Source: Enterobacter asburiae (lineage in GTDB: Bacteria > Pseudomonadota > Gammaproteobacteria > Enterobacterales > Enterobacteriaceae). From it: DNA of 63,821 nt. A model generated the notes under the pieces. It searched no databases and was not told where the DNA came from. It saw only the letters and a program-made list of their open reading frames with translations. Below are positions 1-11,666 of this stretch, in pieces (the first letter of the stretch is position 1; each line of letters begins with the position of its first letter). The DNA lies in contig NZ_JAKCMV010000021.1 in NCBI RefSeq assembly GCF_021440515.1, positions 6,831 through 70,651 of the forward strand, read 5' to 3'. The translations under genes were made by a program, and so were the position numbers.

Positions 1-27
1 CGATTTTCTTGCCGGGAGCCCGGGTGG

Positions 28-55
28 TCAGGGAGGCGGCGGTGAGCCTCCCTGA
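28..55. repeat. 10-bp perfect GC-rich hairpin
   Basis: Arms at 28-37 (TCAGGGAGGC) and 46-55 (GCCTCCCTGA) are exact reverse complements around an 8-base loop. No T-run follows on either strand, so it does not look like a simple terminator. It lies 3' of ibpB, where E. coli would have yidE just outside this window; its role is unknown. Confidence 0.6.
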
Positions 56-131
56 CACGTTCACAAGCATTGTGGTAACAGAGAAGCAAGGAACGTAAGG
101 TGAACGGAAGGACCATCAGAGTCGTATGTTT

Positions 132-164
132 CCCTCACCCTAACCCTCTCCCAAGGGGAGAGGG
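132..164. repeat. CCCTCACCC/GGGAGAGGG intergenic repeat, copy 1
   Basis: CCCTCACCCTAACCCTCTCCC is followed by AAGGGGAGAGGG. The inner part forms a 9-bp stem (144-152 with 156-164). A near copy lies at 21333-21371. Both copies lie immediately 3' of a gene (ibpB here, chrR/adeP there), typical of dispersed palindromic elements in enterobacteria; it may act as a transcript end for ibpB. Confidence 0.75.
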
Positions 165-181
165 AATTTTTCCGCACACAA

Positions 182-610
182 TTAACTATTCAACGCCGGG
201 CGCTCGCTAATGGCGATGCGCTGCGGGGCAATGGCCTCCGGCACGTTGCGGGTCAAATCGATATGCAACAGCCCGTTGTTAAAGGTCGCACCCGAGACTT
301 CCATATGATCGGCGAGGGTAAAGCTCAGGCTAAACGGCTGCATGACCAGCCCCTGATGAAGCCATTTGGTTTCGGTTTCCTGTTTTTCCGGCGTACCTTT
401 AACGCTCAGGCGCGTGCCCTCAAGCTGAATATCCAGATCGTCCTGGCGGAATCCGGCCAGCGCCAGCGTGATGCGATAGTGATTATCATCGCTCTTTTCG
501 ATGTTGTACGGCGGAAATGTCTGCTGTTCGCTGCCGGATTGCAGCGCGTTGGCCAGTTTGTCAAAACCAATCCACTGACGCAGCAGGGGGGATAAATCGT
601 AGTTACGCAT
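182..610 (-). CDS. ibpB: Small heat-shock chaperone IbpB
   Basis: Hsp20 family protein of 142 aa, the usual IbpB length, that binds unfolding cytoplasmic proteins and hands them to the DnaK/ClpB machinery. The start is the ATG at 610 ([10 protein letters not shown]), matching the family N-terminus; an upstream in-frame start would add 11 non-family residues. The alpha-crystallin domain spans about residues 35-125. The flexible C-terminal tail carries the IxI-type motif (RIAIS). It lies 136 bp downstream of ibpA on the same strand, consistent with the ibpAB operon. An AGGAG ribosome site sits just before the start. Confidence 0.97.
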   Translation of the reverse strand: MRNYDLSPLLRQWIGFDKLANALQSGSEQQTFPPYNIEKSDDNHYRITLALAGFRQDDLDIQLEGTRLSVKGTPEKQETETKWLHQGLVMQPFSLSFTLADHMEVSGATFNNGLLHIDLTRNVPEAIAPQRIAISERPALNS

Positions 611-746
611 ACTAAATCTCCTTCTGAGAAGCGAGTTCGGCACAGTTTAATTTTGTGCGCAGTTGTTCCTGCAAATCCTGATGGATTCGCATATGCTCCC
701 GGTTCGGCAAGCAATTCTGAGTGGGCCGCCAGCGCGACCCGCTTAA
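611..746 (-). promoter_or_regulatory. ibpA-ibpB intergenic leader with possible ibpB RNA thermometer
   Basis: The 136-nt gap has no gene. On the minus strand the ibpB ribosome site (AGAAGGAGA) lies directly after CGCTTCTC, so TCTC can pair with GAGA and mask it. E. coli ibpB is reported to have its own ROSE-like control; the pairing here is my reading by eye and is weak. Confidence 0.4.
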
Positions 747-1157
747 TTAGTTAATTTCGATACGACGCGGTTTTTTCTCTTCCGGAATCACACGTTCCAG
801 ATCGACAAACAGCAGGCCGTTCACCAGGTTCGCGCCTTTAACGTGAATGTTCTCAGCAAGCTGGAACTTACGTTCAAAGTTACGCTCGGCAATGCCCTGG
901 TAAAGGTAAGTACGTTCTTTCTGCTCAGCCGCATGGGAACCTTTCACCACCAGCAGGTTGTCCTGCGCGGTGATCTCCAGTTCGTTTTCTGCAAAACCGG
1001 CGACGGCAATGGCGATGCGATAGTGGTTTTCATCCACCAGCTCAACGTTGTATGGAGGGTAGCCGTTACTCTGGCTTTGGTTATTTTCTAAATGGTTAAA
1101 CAGGCGGTCAAAACCAATTGCAGAACGGTATAACGGAGAAAGATCGAAGTTACGCAT
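747..1157 (-). CDS. ibpA: Small heat-shock chaperone IbpA
   Basis: Hsp20 family protein of 136 aa (E. coli 137), partner of IbpB in coating aggregates of heat-denatured protein. N-terminus [20 protein letters not shown] and C-terminal RRIEIN are family hallmarks; the alpha-crystallin domain covers about residues 30-120. It is first in the ibpAB operon. A sigma-32 promoter and a structured leader lie directly upstream, so expression should be heat-induced at both transcription and translation. Confidence 0.97.
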   Translation of the reverse strand: MRNFDLSPLYRSAIGFDRLFNHLENNQSQSNGYPPYNVELVDENHYRIAIAVAGFAENELEITAQDNLLVVKGSHAAEQKERTYLYQGIAERNFERKFQLAENIHVKGANLVNGLLFVDLERVIPEEKKPRRIEIN

Positions 1158-1258
1158 AATTAAAAGCTCCTGAAATCAGCGAGAAATTTTAGCCTTCCAC
1201 CATGGACAGGCTGCTGCCCCCCACCAACACCCCGCAGGCGTGTCCGTTTCAGGGGGAC
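1158..1258 (-). promoter_or_regulatory. ROSE-type RNA thermometer leader of ibpA
   Basis: The roughly 100-nt 5' leader of ibpA contains stretches able to fold (GGACACGCCTGCGGGGTG and GGTGGGGGGCAGCAGCC). Its 3' end has CGCTGATTTCAGGAGCT, in which the GCTGA side can pair around the AGGAGCT ribosome site (1165-1171). Position and architecture match the ROSE element known in enterobacterial ibpA mRNAs. The fold itself was not computed. Confidence 0.7.
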
Positions 1259-1264
1259 ATTCAT

Positions 1265-1293
1265 AAAATGGGTCTGTATACGGGCTTTTCAAG
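1265..1293 (-). promoter_or_regulatory. Sigma-32 heat-shock promoter of ibpA
   Basis: On the minus strand CTTGAAA (1287-1293) is followed after 14 bases by CCCATTTT (1265-1272). This matches the RpoH consensus CTTGAAA-N(11-16)-CCCCATNT closely and places the transcript start about 100 nt before the ibpA ATG. Confidence 0.85.
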
Positions 1294-1473
1294 TCTCTGG
1301 ATGCGAGATTTTTTTGCACTTTACCAGGACTCGCATAGACTGGGACTACAGCACAAAGGGTTAAATTGCGATGGCCGCCACAGAGCGGCGCTTTTACACT
1401 ATTCAATTCGAACATGGCTCGCTATAAACCCCCATGCAGGTTTTATCCGCGCCATTAGCGATGATTAAAGACG

Positions 1474-1803
1474 ATGAAAAATGTTCTGATTAAGCTGACA
1501 ACGTTCAGCGTAGTGGTATTACTTTGCGGGTGTTCGAGCGTGATGTCTCACACTGGCGGTAAAGAAGGAACATACCCAGGCACGCGCGCCAGTGCCCAGA
1601 TGATCTCGGATGACGACACCAACTGGGGCACCAAATCTCTGGTCATTCTGGATATGCCGTTTACGGCCGTTGCGGATACGCTGCTGCTGCCGTGGGATCT
1701 GTTCCGCACCGACAGCTCGGTACGTTCGCGCGTTGAGAAAAGCGAGCAGGAAAATCTGGCCACGAACTCGGTTATCCCGCCCGCAGCCCTGCCTCTTGAG
1801 TAA
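1474..1803 (+). CDS. yidQ: YidQ family lipoprotein
   Basis: 109-aa DUF1375 (YceK/YidQ) lipoprotein of unknown function. A signal peptide (about residues 1-18) ends in the lipobox LCG|C, so Cys19 should be lipidated and the protein anchored to a membrane facing the periplasm. The conserved centre SHTGGKEGTYPGTRAS and the DDDTNWGTKSLVILDMPF stretch identify the family. It is divergent from ibpA and converges with yidR, with only 2 bp between their stops. Confidence 0.93.
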   Translation: MKNVLIKLTTFSVVVLLCGCSSVMSHTGGKEGTYPGTRASAQMISDDDTNWGTKSLVILDMPFTAVADTLLLPWDLFRTDSSVRSRVEKSEQENLATNSVIPPAALPLE

Positions 1804-1805
1804 TA

Positions 1806-3029
1806 CTATGCGGTTTCCGTCACCCAAATCTGACGGAAACCCGCAGTCTCTTCCATCCACGCCACCTGCGCCCCATCGGGCGAAAACACGACCGCATCCC
1901 CGGATGGCGGGTTGCCATGATCGGACGTCAAAAACGTCACCTTGCCCGTTGCCGCATCGCATTGGGCGATTCTGTTTTCGAGCACAAATCCCAGCATGTT
2001 CCCGGATGGGTGCCAGTTGAACGCCGACTGGATATCGCTGGCGTTATGCGTAAGCTGGCGCGGCTCGCCGCCTTCAGGGGCGATCAGCCACAGCTGAACC
2101 ACACCCTTATCGTCGCGCATCAGAAACGCAATCTGTGTTCCCTGTGGATGGCTGCGCACCCAGTGGCGCGGCACGTTGACCAGCCCCGGATACGCCTTCT
2201 TGTGGGTAAAGGTTAAGCGGCGCTGCACCACGCCCGCAGGCGGCGCGGGCATACGTTCTGGCGTTCCCTGTAAGGGCAGTTCACCCGCGCGCTTCCAGCC
2301 CTGCTCATCCTGCGGCAGTTCGACGATAAACAGCTCGGGCACCTTTTCGCCCTTCGCAGAGAGCGTGTCGCCGATAAACGCCAGGCGGTTATTGCCCACC
2401 CAGCCCTCCTCATAGGCGCGGTTGATCTCATCGCTGCCCGGCACGGGCGTGGGCGTTGTATGGCTCACCAGCACGCTCCAGTACGTGCCAGCATACTCGC
2501 GCGGATGCTGCCCCTGCGGCGTCACCGGGCCAAACGGCGACGCCACGCCGACGTTACGCAAATCCAGCGCCGGATCGCGCTCGTGCAGCACGTGGTCGTT
2601 ATAGGTGAAACTCACCAGCCGTCCGTTCGGGCTGAACACATGGACATGGCTGCCGCCGCGCAGCGCGCCGGGCGTGTAGGGCGCGGTGATATCCATCGCA
2701 TCCAGATTATCGACCTGCCCGTTGTGCGCCACCACGCCCTGACGATGATGGAAATCATACTGCCAGTCGGCGTCCGGGTTTTCCGGGCCTTTGATAAAAA
2801 CATATTTATCCTGCACCGGATGAATGGTCACCACGCCGACGTGCGCCCCGTGTCGGGCGCGGTAAATCACTTCAACCTCACCCGTTTCGACATTCACCCG
2901 CTCGATGGTTTCACCGGTAAAGGAGGCCCCGGACGGGCGCACGTCGAATGCCAGCCACCGGCTGTCTGCCGTCCAGGTGTTGGTATTAGTGAGCTGATGG
3001 TGGCGGGAGGCGAAGGTGACTTGTTTCAT
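1806..3029 (-). CDS. yidR: YidR, TolB-like beta-propeller protein
   Basis: About 407 aa from the ATG at 3029 (MKQVTFASRHHQLT), close to E. coli YidR; an in-frame TTG at 3050 preceded by GGGG could add seven residues. DUF3748 family. Repeated beta-propeller-like segments are visible, such as the DIQSAFNWHPSGNMLGF and VFSPDGAQVAWM blades near the C-terminus. No signal peptide is seen. Biochemical function is unknown to me. It diverges from cbrA. Confidence 0.88.
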   Translation of the reverse strand: MKQVTFASRHHQLTNTNTWTADSRWLAFDVRPSGASFTGETIERVNVETGEVEVIYRARHGAHVGVVTIHPVQDKYVFIKGPENPDADWQYDFHHRQGVVAHNGQVDNLDAMDITAPYTPGALRGGSHVHVFSPNGRLVSFTYNDHVLHERDPALDLRNVGVASPFGPVTPQGQHPREYAGTYWSVLVSHTTPTPVPGSDEINRAYEEGWVGNNRLAFIGDTLSAKGEKVPELFIVELPQDEQGWKRAGELPLQGTPERMPAPPAGVVQRRLTFTHKKAYPGLVNVPRHWVRSHPQGTQIAFLMRDDKGVVQLWLIAPEGGEPRQLTHNASDIQSAFNWHPSGNMLGFVLENRIAQCDAATGKVTFLTSDHGNPPSGDAVVFSPDGAQVAWMEETAGFRQIWVTETA

Positions 3030-3065
3030 GGGCGGATCCGTTGAGGACAATTTTCCCCATCATAC

Positions 3066-3081
3066 TTCACAAGGACTTCAC
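3066..3081 (+). promoter_or_regulatory. CreB tag (cre box) upstream of cbrA
   Basis: TTCAC-AAGGAC-TTCAC is an exact match to the CreB direct-repeat tag TTCAC-N6-TTCAC. It lies 47 bp upstream of cbrA, a known CreBC-regulated gene in E. coli, so regulation by the CreBC two-component system is probably conserved. Confidence 0.85.
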
Positions 3082-3127
3082 TTTCAGGCTCTAGCATCGC
3101 GCCATCTGAATTTTTACGGACATAACG

Positions 3128-4192
3128 ATGGAACATTTCGACGCGGCAATTATTGGCCTGGGGCCAGCGGGCTCGGCGCTGGCGCGAAAGCTCAGCGGCA
3201 GGATGCGCGTGATTGCGCTGGATAAAAAACGCCAGTGCGGGAATGAGGGGTTCACCAAACCCTGCGGTGGCCTGCTGGCGCCCGACGCCCAGCGGTCATT
3301 CATCCGCGACGGCATTACGCTGCCCGTTGAGGTGATAGCCAATCCGCAAATTTTCAGCGTTAAAACGGTGGACGTCGACGCGTCGTTAACGCGAAATTAC
3401 CAGCGCAGCTATATCAACGTGAATCGCCATGCCTTTGATTTATGGATGAAATCGCTTATTCCTGCCGACGTGCTGGTTTACCACGACAGCCTGTGTCGAA
3501 AAATCTGGCGAGAAGACGATCGCTGGCACGTCGTTTTCCGCGCTGAGGGCGTGGAGCAGGAGGTCACCGCCCGCTATCTGATTGGCGCCGACGGCGCAAA
3601 CTCGCTGGTGCGCCGCCATCTCTACCCGGAACATAACATTCGTAAATACGTCGCCCTGCAACAGTGGTTTGTCGAGCAGCATCCGGTTCCGTTTTATTCC
3701 TGCATTTTCGATAACGCCGTGACCGACTGTTACTCGTGGAGCATCAGCAAAGACGGCTATTTTATCTTTGGCGGCGCTTACCCTATGAAGGACGGCCAGG
3801 CCCGCTTCGACGCGCTGAAATCGAAGATGGAGGCTTTCCAGTTCCGGTTCGGTAAGCCCGTTAAAAGCGAGAAATGCACGGTGCTGTTCCCCTCCCGCTG
3901 GGCGGATTTTGTCTGCGGCGAACGGAACGCGTTTCTGATTGGCGAAGCCGCCGGGTTTATTAGCGCCAGCTCCCTTGAAGGCATCAGCTATGCGCTGGAC
4001 AGCGCCGATATCCTGAGTCCGATCCTGACGGCAGAGCGCAACGCGGCAAACGACGCGTACCGAAAAGCGACCCGCAAACTGCGGATAAAGCTTTACGGAA
4101 AGATTATTAAAAGCAGGATGTTAACGTCGGCGCTGAGCAGAAAGTGGATCATGCGAAGCGGCGTGGCGCATATCCCGCAGACCGAAGGCTAA
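3128..4192 (+). CDS. cbrA: CbrA, FAD-dependent oxidoreductase of the geranylgeranyl-reductase family
   Basis: 354 aa, the same length as E. coli CbrA. The N-terminal dinucleotide-binding motif [13 protein letters not shown] starts near residue 11, and the second FAD motif ([19 protein letters not shown]) lies near residue 277. [14 protein letters not shown] is conserved in the family. In E. coli CbrA confers colicin M tolerance, probably by changing a lipid; the substrate is not established. A CreB tag lies upstream. It converges with yidA across a hairpin. Confidence 0.95.
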   Translation: MEHFDAAIIGLGPAGSALARKLSGRMRVIALDKKRQCGNEGFTKPCGGLLAPDAQRSFIRDGITLPVEVIANPQIFSVKTVDVDASLTRNYQRSYINVNRHAFDLWMKSLIPADVLVYHDSLCRKIWREDDRWHVVFRAEGVEQEVTARYLIGADGANSLVRRHLYPEHNIRKYVALQQWFVEQHPVPFYSCIFDNAVTDCYSWSISKDGYFIFGGAYPMKDGQARFDALKSKMEAFQFRFGKPVKSEKCTVLFPSRWADFVCGERNAFLIGEAAGFISASSLEGISYALDSADILSPILTAERNAANDAYRKATRKLRIKLYGKIIKSRMLTSALSRKWIMRSGVAHIPQTEG

Positions 4193-4197
4193 CAGCC

Positions 4198-4223
4198 GGG
4201 CAAATACCGCATCGTATTTGCCC
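4198..4223. terminator. cbrA/yidA intergenic hairpin
   Basis: GGGCAAATAC (4198-4207) pairs exactly with GTATTTGCCC (4214-4223) around a six-base loop, between the convergent stops of cbrA and yidA. A weak T-rich stretch (TTTTAG) follows later on the plus strand. It probably ends both transcripts. Confidence 0.65.
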
Positions 4224-4232
4224 AAGCCCGTT

Positions 4233-5045
4233 TTAGTTCAGGACGAACTTCTCAATGGCGTAGGCAACGCCGTCTTCAAGGTTGGATTTGGTGACGAAGT
4301 TAGCCACCTCTTTCACCGACGGGATGGCGTTATCCATCGCCACGCCCATGCCCGCGTATTCCAGCATCGCGATGTCGTTTTCCTGATCGCCGAGGGTCAT
4401 GATCTCCTCAGGCTTAATGCCCAGCACGTCCGCCAGCGATTTTACGCCGGTGCCTTTATTGACGCGTTTATCGAGGATTTCGAGGAAGTACGGCGCACTT
4501 TTCAGCACGGTGTATTTCTCTTTTACCTCTGCCGGAATGCGCGCGATGGCTTTATCCAGGATCTCCGGCTCGTCAATCATCATCACTTTCAGGAACTGAG
4601 TGTTCGGATCCATGTTTTCCGCTTCGCAGAAGACCAGCGGAATGGTCGCCACGTAGGATTCGTGCACGGTGTAGTAGCTGATATCGCGGTTAGCGGTGTA
4701 GAGCGTGTTGCGATCGAGCGCGTGGAAGTGGGAACCCACTTCGCGGGACAGTTTTTCCAGGAACCGGTAATCATCATAGTTCAGCGCGGTTTGTGCCACC
4801 GTGCTGCCATCCGCCGCCTTCTGCACCAGCGCGCCGTTGTAGGTGATGCAGTAGTCATCCGGCTGATTCATGTGCAGTTCTTTCAGGTAGTTATGCACGC
4901 CAGCGTAGGGACGACCGGTGGTCAGCACGACCTTCACCCCTTTTTCGCGCGCAGCCGCGATCGCGTTTTTTACAGCCGGTGAAATAGTGTGATCGGGCAG
5001 GAGCAAGGTGCCGTCCATATCGATTGCAATGAGTTTGATAGCCAT
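4233..5045 (-). CDS. yidA: Sugar-phosphate phosphatase YidA (HAD family)
   Basis: 270 aa, the same length as E. coli YidA, a cytoplasmic Mg-dependent HAD phosphatase acting on sugar phosphates such as alpha-glucose-1-phosphate and erythrose-4-phosphate. Motif I DMDGTLL lies at residues 9-15 with the catalytic Asp pair; motif II is TTGRP; motif IV is GDQENDIAML. A Cof-type C2B cap lies between. In E. coli it sits next to yidB and the dgo cluster; here the upstream neighbour is the toxin cassette. Confidence 0.97.
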   Translation of the reverse strand: MAIKLIAIDMDGTLLLPDHTISPAVKNAIAAAREKGVKVVLTTGRPYAGVHNYLKELHMNQPDDYCITYNGALVQKAADGSTVAQTALNYDDYRFLEKLSREVGSHFHALDRNTLYTANRDISYYTVHESYVATIPLVFCEAENMDPNTQFLKVMMIDEPEILDKAIARIPAEVKEKYTVLKSAPYFLEILDKRVNKGTGVKSLADVLGIKPEEIMTLGDQENDIAMLEYAGMGVAMDNAIPSVKEVANFVTKSNLEDGVAYAIEKFVLN

Positions 5046-5337
5046 GAGGTCCCCGGGATAAGTGAGTGCTGTCTCATGCTAACGCGATTAAGCCCACAAA
5101 AATAGAGCTACATTGCGCAATCTAAATCCCCCTTTTATACCGATTTGGAGCCGTATTAATTTCCAAAACGGACGTTTTCGAAGGCTGTTTATCATAAGAC
5201 CCGCATCCTAAAAGTACGTTTTCACACCCATATAACCCTACAAAAAAATGGCCTTGTCTTGTAATTTCGAGTTGAACAGACGAAATATCATCCAGAGGCG
5301 CAGAAGGCGCCCGACATCGAAATGGCAAGGATCCCAC
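5046..5337. other. AT-rich intergenic region before the toxin cassette
   Basis: 292 bp without a recognisable gene, visibly more AT-rich than the flanking core genes. Its first part holds the yidA promoter region (minus strand); the rest should carry the promoter for the toxin-like gene. No yidB or yidX remnant is recognisable. The change in composition at about 5095 marks a possible junction. Confidence 0.5.
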
Positions 5338-6468
5338 ATGTTTCAGCTTTATCACGCCCATGATTTATCCAGTCGGCTTATTCCCGACAACTTCCGGCAT
5401 ATTCTCTCACCACACGAGGCAATGAAACTGGCATGTATCCATTACGATCTATCGCCCAGCAGGTTCGGGTTTGGCCTCCTTTCTGAGCTCCCCCCACGCA
5501 ATCTGTCCCCCTCGTTTGAGTCACACTACCATAGCGGATTCGGTATCGATGAAGGCCCTGTCTACCGGGAGATTAAACGTCATCTCGAAATGGGAACACT
5601 TTTCGGCGTTGATACTTCCCGGCGCTGGAGCCGCGTCTCGAATCCGTTTTTTATCGACGAAGATGGGGAACTGATTTTTAGCCCTCATTCAGCGTTTGTG
5701 AGGTTTCCTTGGGGGATGGAGTCGACGGTCAGAAACGCTTATCAGCAAGCGAGAACTCTGCACCCCTTTCATGAACAATGGATCCCCGACGATGATCTTC
5801 CACCGCCAGCTGCGCCAGTGTCCGCGGGGCGCACGCTTAACAGTAAAAATGTGGGGCGCCTGTTAGCCGCGGGCGGGGTGTATAACGGAAATGTTGAAGA
5901 GTTCAGGAAAACTGCGGAACAGCTGGGGGGCGATGCGGTATCAGGCTACGACAGCGTTCTGAATGAAATCACATCAGGCATGATGATAGCAGCGGCCTCG
6001 GTACTGGCTATCAGGAAGCCGATGGCAGCAGACGATCTGACACAGTACATTGGGAAGTATAAAAAAGCCCACGTACTACTGGATGATATGCAGGTTACGC
6101 AACTCAATTACCTGCGGCGCGATCGTGCGGAATATATGTTACTGCGCAAAGAGTTCGATAAATCGGTGCGCCCGGAGTTTCTTAAATCACTTTCCCGCCA
6201 CCCTGATGCGATCTCCACCTTTGATTCTGACGCGCTGTTACGCCTGGCTGATGGGAAAGTACCTGCGGGGTGGCAGGTTCATCACAAGATCCCGCTCGAT
6301 GACGGTGGAACAAATGCGCTGGAAAACCTGGTCTTGATCAAGAACTCACCTTACCACTCCGCGTTGACGAAGACGCAGGCGGTAATTACCAAAGACCTTC
6401 CATATAACGCCAGTAAAGACGTTTTGTGGCCTGCACCAAAAGGTGTAATTTACCCGGTAGGGAAATAA
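5338..6468 (+). CDS. HNH-nuclease toxin-like protein (probable secretion-system effector)
   Basis: 376 aa from the ATG at 5338, preceded by AAGGA at good spacing; a longer frame opens at 5248 with no better start signal. The C-terminus is an HNH-type nuclease: VHHKIPLDDGGTNALENLV followed by YHSALT has the double His, Asn and distal His of the beta-beta-alpha metal site (about residues 320-345). The middle segment (about 165-220, VGRLLAAGGVYNG and GGDAVSGYD) resembles, from memory, the linker seen before toxin domains in Hcp-fused effectors such as E. coli YhhZ. The first 150 residues match nothing I know; there is no PAAR, Rhs, Hcp or signal peptide. The next gene starts 9 bp later and is probably its immunity partner. 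Confidence 0.72.
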   Translation: MFQLYHAHDLSSRLIPDNFRHILSPHEAMKLACIHYDLSPSRFGFGLLSELPPRNLSPSFESHYHSGFGIDEGPVYREIKRHLEMGTLFGVDTSRRWSRVSNPFFIDEDGELIFSPHSAFVRFPWGMESTVRNAYQQARTLHPFHEQWIPDDDLPPPAAPVSAGRTLNSKNVGRLLAAGGVYNGNVEEFRKTAEQLGGDAVSGYDSVLNEITSGMMIAAASVLAIRKPMAADDLTQYIGKYKKAHVLLDDMQVTQLNYLRRDRAEYMLLRKEFDKSVRPEFLKSLSRHPDAISTFDSDALLRLADGKVPAGWQVHHKIPLDDGGTNALENLVLIKNSPYHSALTKTQAVITKDLPYNASKDVLWPAPKGVIYPVGK

Positions 6469-6477
6469 GGGAAGAAG

Positions 6478-6987
6478 ATGAAAGATACTAACCAGCTGCT
6501 TGTCGGCATAAAGTCATTGATGACCACCGATAATTACCCGGTAGCGGGTCCCGTAGCACCCGATGTCATGGCCGACTTAATGAACAATGCGCCCCCTGTA
6601 GAATGGGATGACAGTAAAAAAAGCGCTTATAAAGACGTTCGACGCCTGCTTGTCGACCGGGCTGATTACGTCAGCATGTTCGACGTTATGGATGGCTTTG
6701 AATACAACGGATTGACGTTATACAGCCTTGCTGTGGCTGATGGAAACGGTGTACTGCTGTGGTCAAATATCTACATCTGCAATATCGATGTCCGAGAAAA
6801 CGATATCTATGTTGATGCCAATCTCTCTGACAAGGTTGTGATCGGTGAAGATGGGATGTCGTACTTCGTCTACAGCTTCGAGGATAGCTGCTTCCAGATT
6901 CGCGACAGGGTGGCGTCAGACTACGTTATCGAATCACATGCCCACTTCAGCGATCTGTTAGTAGCGCTCGTCGAGAGCGTGAGCTAA
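6478..6987 (+). CDS. Probable immunity protein for the HNH toxin (SUKH/YrhA-like)
   Basis: 169 aa, acidic and without signal peptide or membrane segment. It starts 9 bp after the toxin gene with an AAGGGAAG ribosome site. Features such as the N-terminal helical region, an ALAVADGNGVLLWSN-like core and a terminal helical segment recall SMI1/KNR4-like (SUKH) or YrhA-type immunity proteins; this is from memory and not tested. Immediate coupling to a nuclease-toxin gene is the main argument. Binding would block the toxin in the cytoplasm of the producer. Confidence 0.6.
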   Translation: MKDTNQLLVGIKSLMTTDNYPVAGPVAPDVMADLMNNAPPVEWDDSKKSAYKDVRRLLVDRADYVSMFDVMDGFEYNGLTLYSLAVADGNGVLLWSNIYICNIDVRENDIYVDANLSDKVVIGEDGMSYFVYSFEDSCFQIRDRVASDYVIESHAHFSDLLVALVESVS

Positions 6988-6998
6988 ACGTTCTCTAA

Positions 6999-7025
6999 TA
7001 AAAAAGCCGCGCTAAAAGCGCGGCT
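6999..7025 (-). terminator. Rho-independent terminator of gyrB
   Basis: AGCCGCGCT and AGCGCGGCT form a 9-bp perfect stem (7005-7013 with 7017-7025) with a 3-base loop. On the minus strand the stem is followed by TTTTTT, a classic intrinsic terminator 24 bp after the gyrB stop. It lies head-on with the immunity gene and may serve both. Confidence 0.92.
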
Positions 7026-7048
7026 CAGGCATCACTGCACAGTGGCGA

Positions 7049-10561
<3,513 letters not shown>

Positions 10562-10562
<1 letters not shown>

Positions 10563-11662
10563 TACAGTCTCATTGGCATGACAACATAAGCAGCCGACTG
10601 TGACGCGGCATCTTCAATCTGTACGCTCGAAACGGAGTCGGTCAGCAGAATGCGAACGTTCTCGCACTTCAGGGCATTCAGTACATCCAGTACGTAGCTG
10701 ACGTTAAAGCCGATTTCCATTTCAGCCCCGGCGTAGGTGACGTCCAGAATCTCTTCTGCCTCTTCCTGCTCCGGGTTATTGGCGGTGATTTTGATCTGGT
10801 TTTCGCTCACATACAGACGCACGCCGCGGAACTTCTCGTTGGAGAGAATGGCCGCACGGGCAAAGGCCTGCTTGAGGATGTCGCAGCCGGCTTCCAGCGT
10901 TTTGTCGGGATTTTTCGGCAATACGCGGCGATAATCCGGGAAACGACCATCAACGAGCTTAGACGTGAAGACAAAATCACCCACGTGAGCGCGGATATTG
11001 TTGCTGCCGATCTGCACGCGCAGCGGCGTGTCGCCACCGTCGAGCATACGCATCAGCTCAATCACGCCTTTACGCGGCACGATCACCGAATGGCTTGGCA
11101 GCGATACGCCGATTGGCATAGAGCACACCGCCAGACGGTGGCCGTCGGTGGCGACGGTACGCAGCTCTTCACCTTCGGTTTCGAACAGCATGCCGTTTAA
11201 GTAGTAACGCACATCCTGATGCGCCATCGAGAACTGGGTCGCTTCAATCAGGCGCTTCATCGTCGCCTGCGGCAGGGTGAATTCAACTTCACTTTGCCAG
11301 TCGTCCAGATTCGGGAAGTCCGCAGCAGGCAGCGTGGAGAGAGAGAAACGGCTGCGGCCAGAGCGAACCAGCATACGGTCGCCCTCCAGCTGCACGGCGA
11401 TCTCTGCGCCTTCCGGCAGACCACGGCAGATATCAAAGAATTTACGTGCCGGAACAGTGGTCGCGCCCGCGTCGTGCGGCTGAGTCAGCGTAACGCGCGC
11501 GATCATTTCCATTTCCAGATCTGTGCCGGTCAGCGACAGCGTACCGTCAGCGACCTGAAGCAGCAGGTTTCCGAGAATAGGCAGCGTTGGGCGGCCGCCT
11601 AATGGGCCACTCACCTGTTGCAGCGGTTTTAATAAATGTTCACGTTCAACGGTAAATTTCAT
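10562..11662 (-). CDS. dnaN: DNA polymerase III beta sliding clamp
   Basis: 366 aa, the E. coli length. It forms the dimeric ring that holds polymerase III on DNA and binds clamp-binding motifs of Hda, MutS and other partners. It starts [25 protein letters not shown] and ends YVVMPMRL, the conserved clamp C-terminus (MPMRL) that forms the partner-binding cleft. It lies 4 bp after dnaA and overlaps recF by one base, all one operon. Confidence 0.99.
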
Positions 11663-11666
11663 AGCG

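Noticed and set aside
28..55. Intrinsic terminator for a gene to the left
   Set aside because: The hairpin is strong but lacks a T-run on either strand, so it is recorded only as a hairpin.
5248..5337. Upstream extension of the HNH toxin gene
   Set aside because: The 30 extra residues begin in AT-rich DNA without a ribosome site and are basic and low in complexity; the ATG at 5338 has AAGGA at proper distance.
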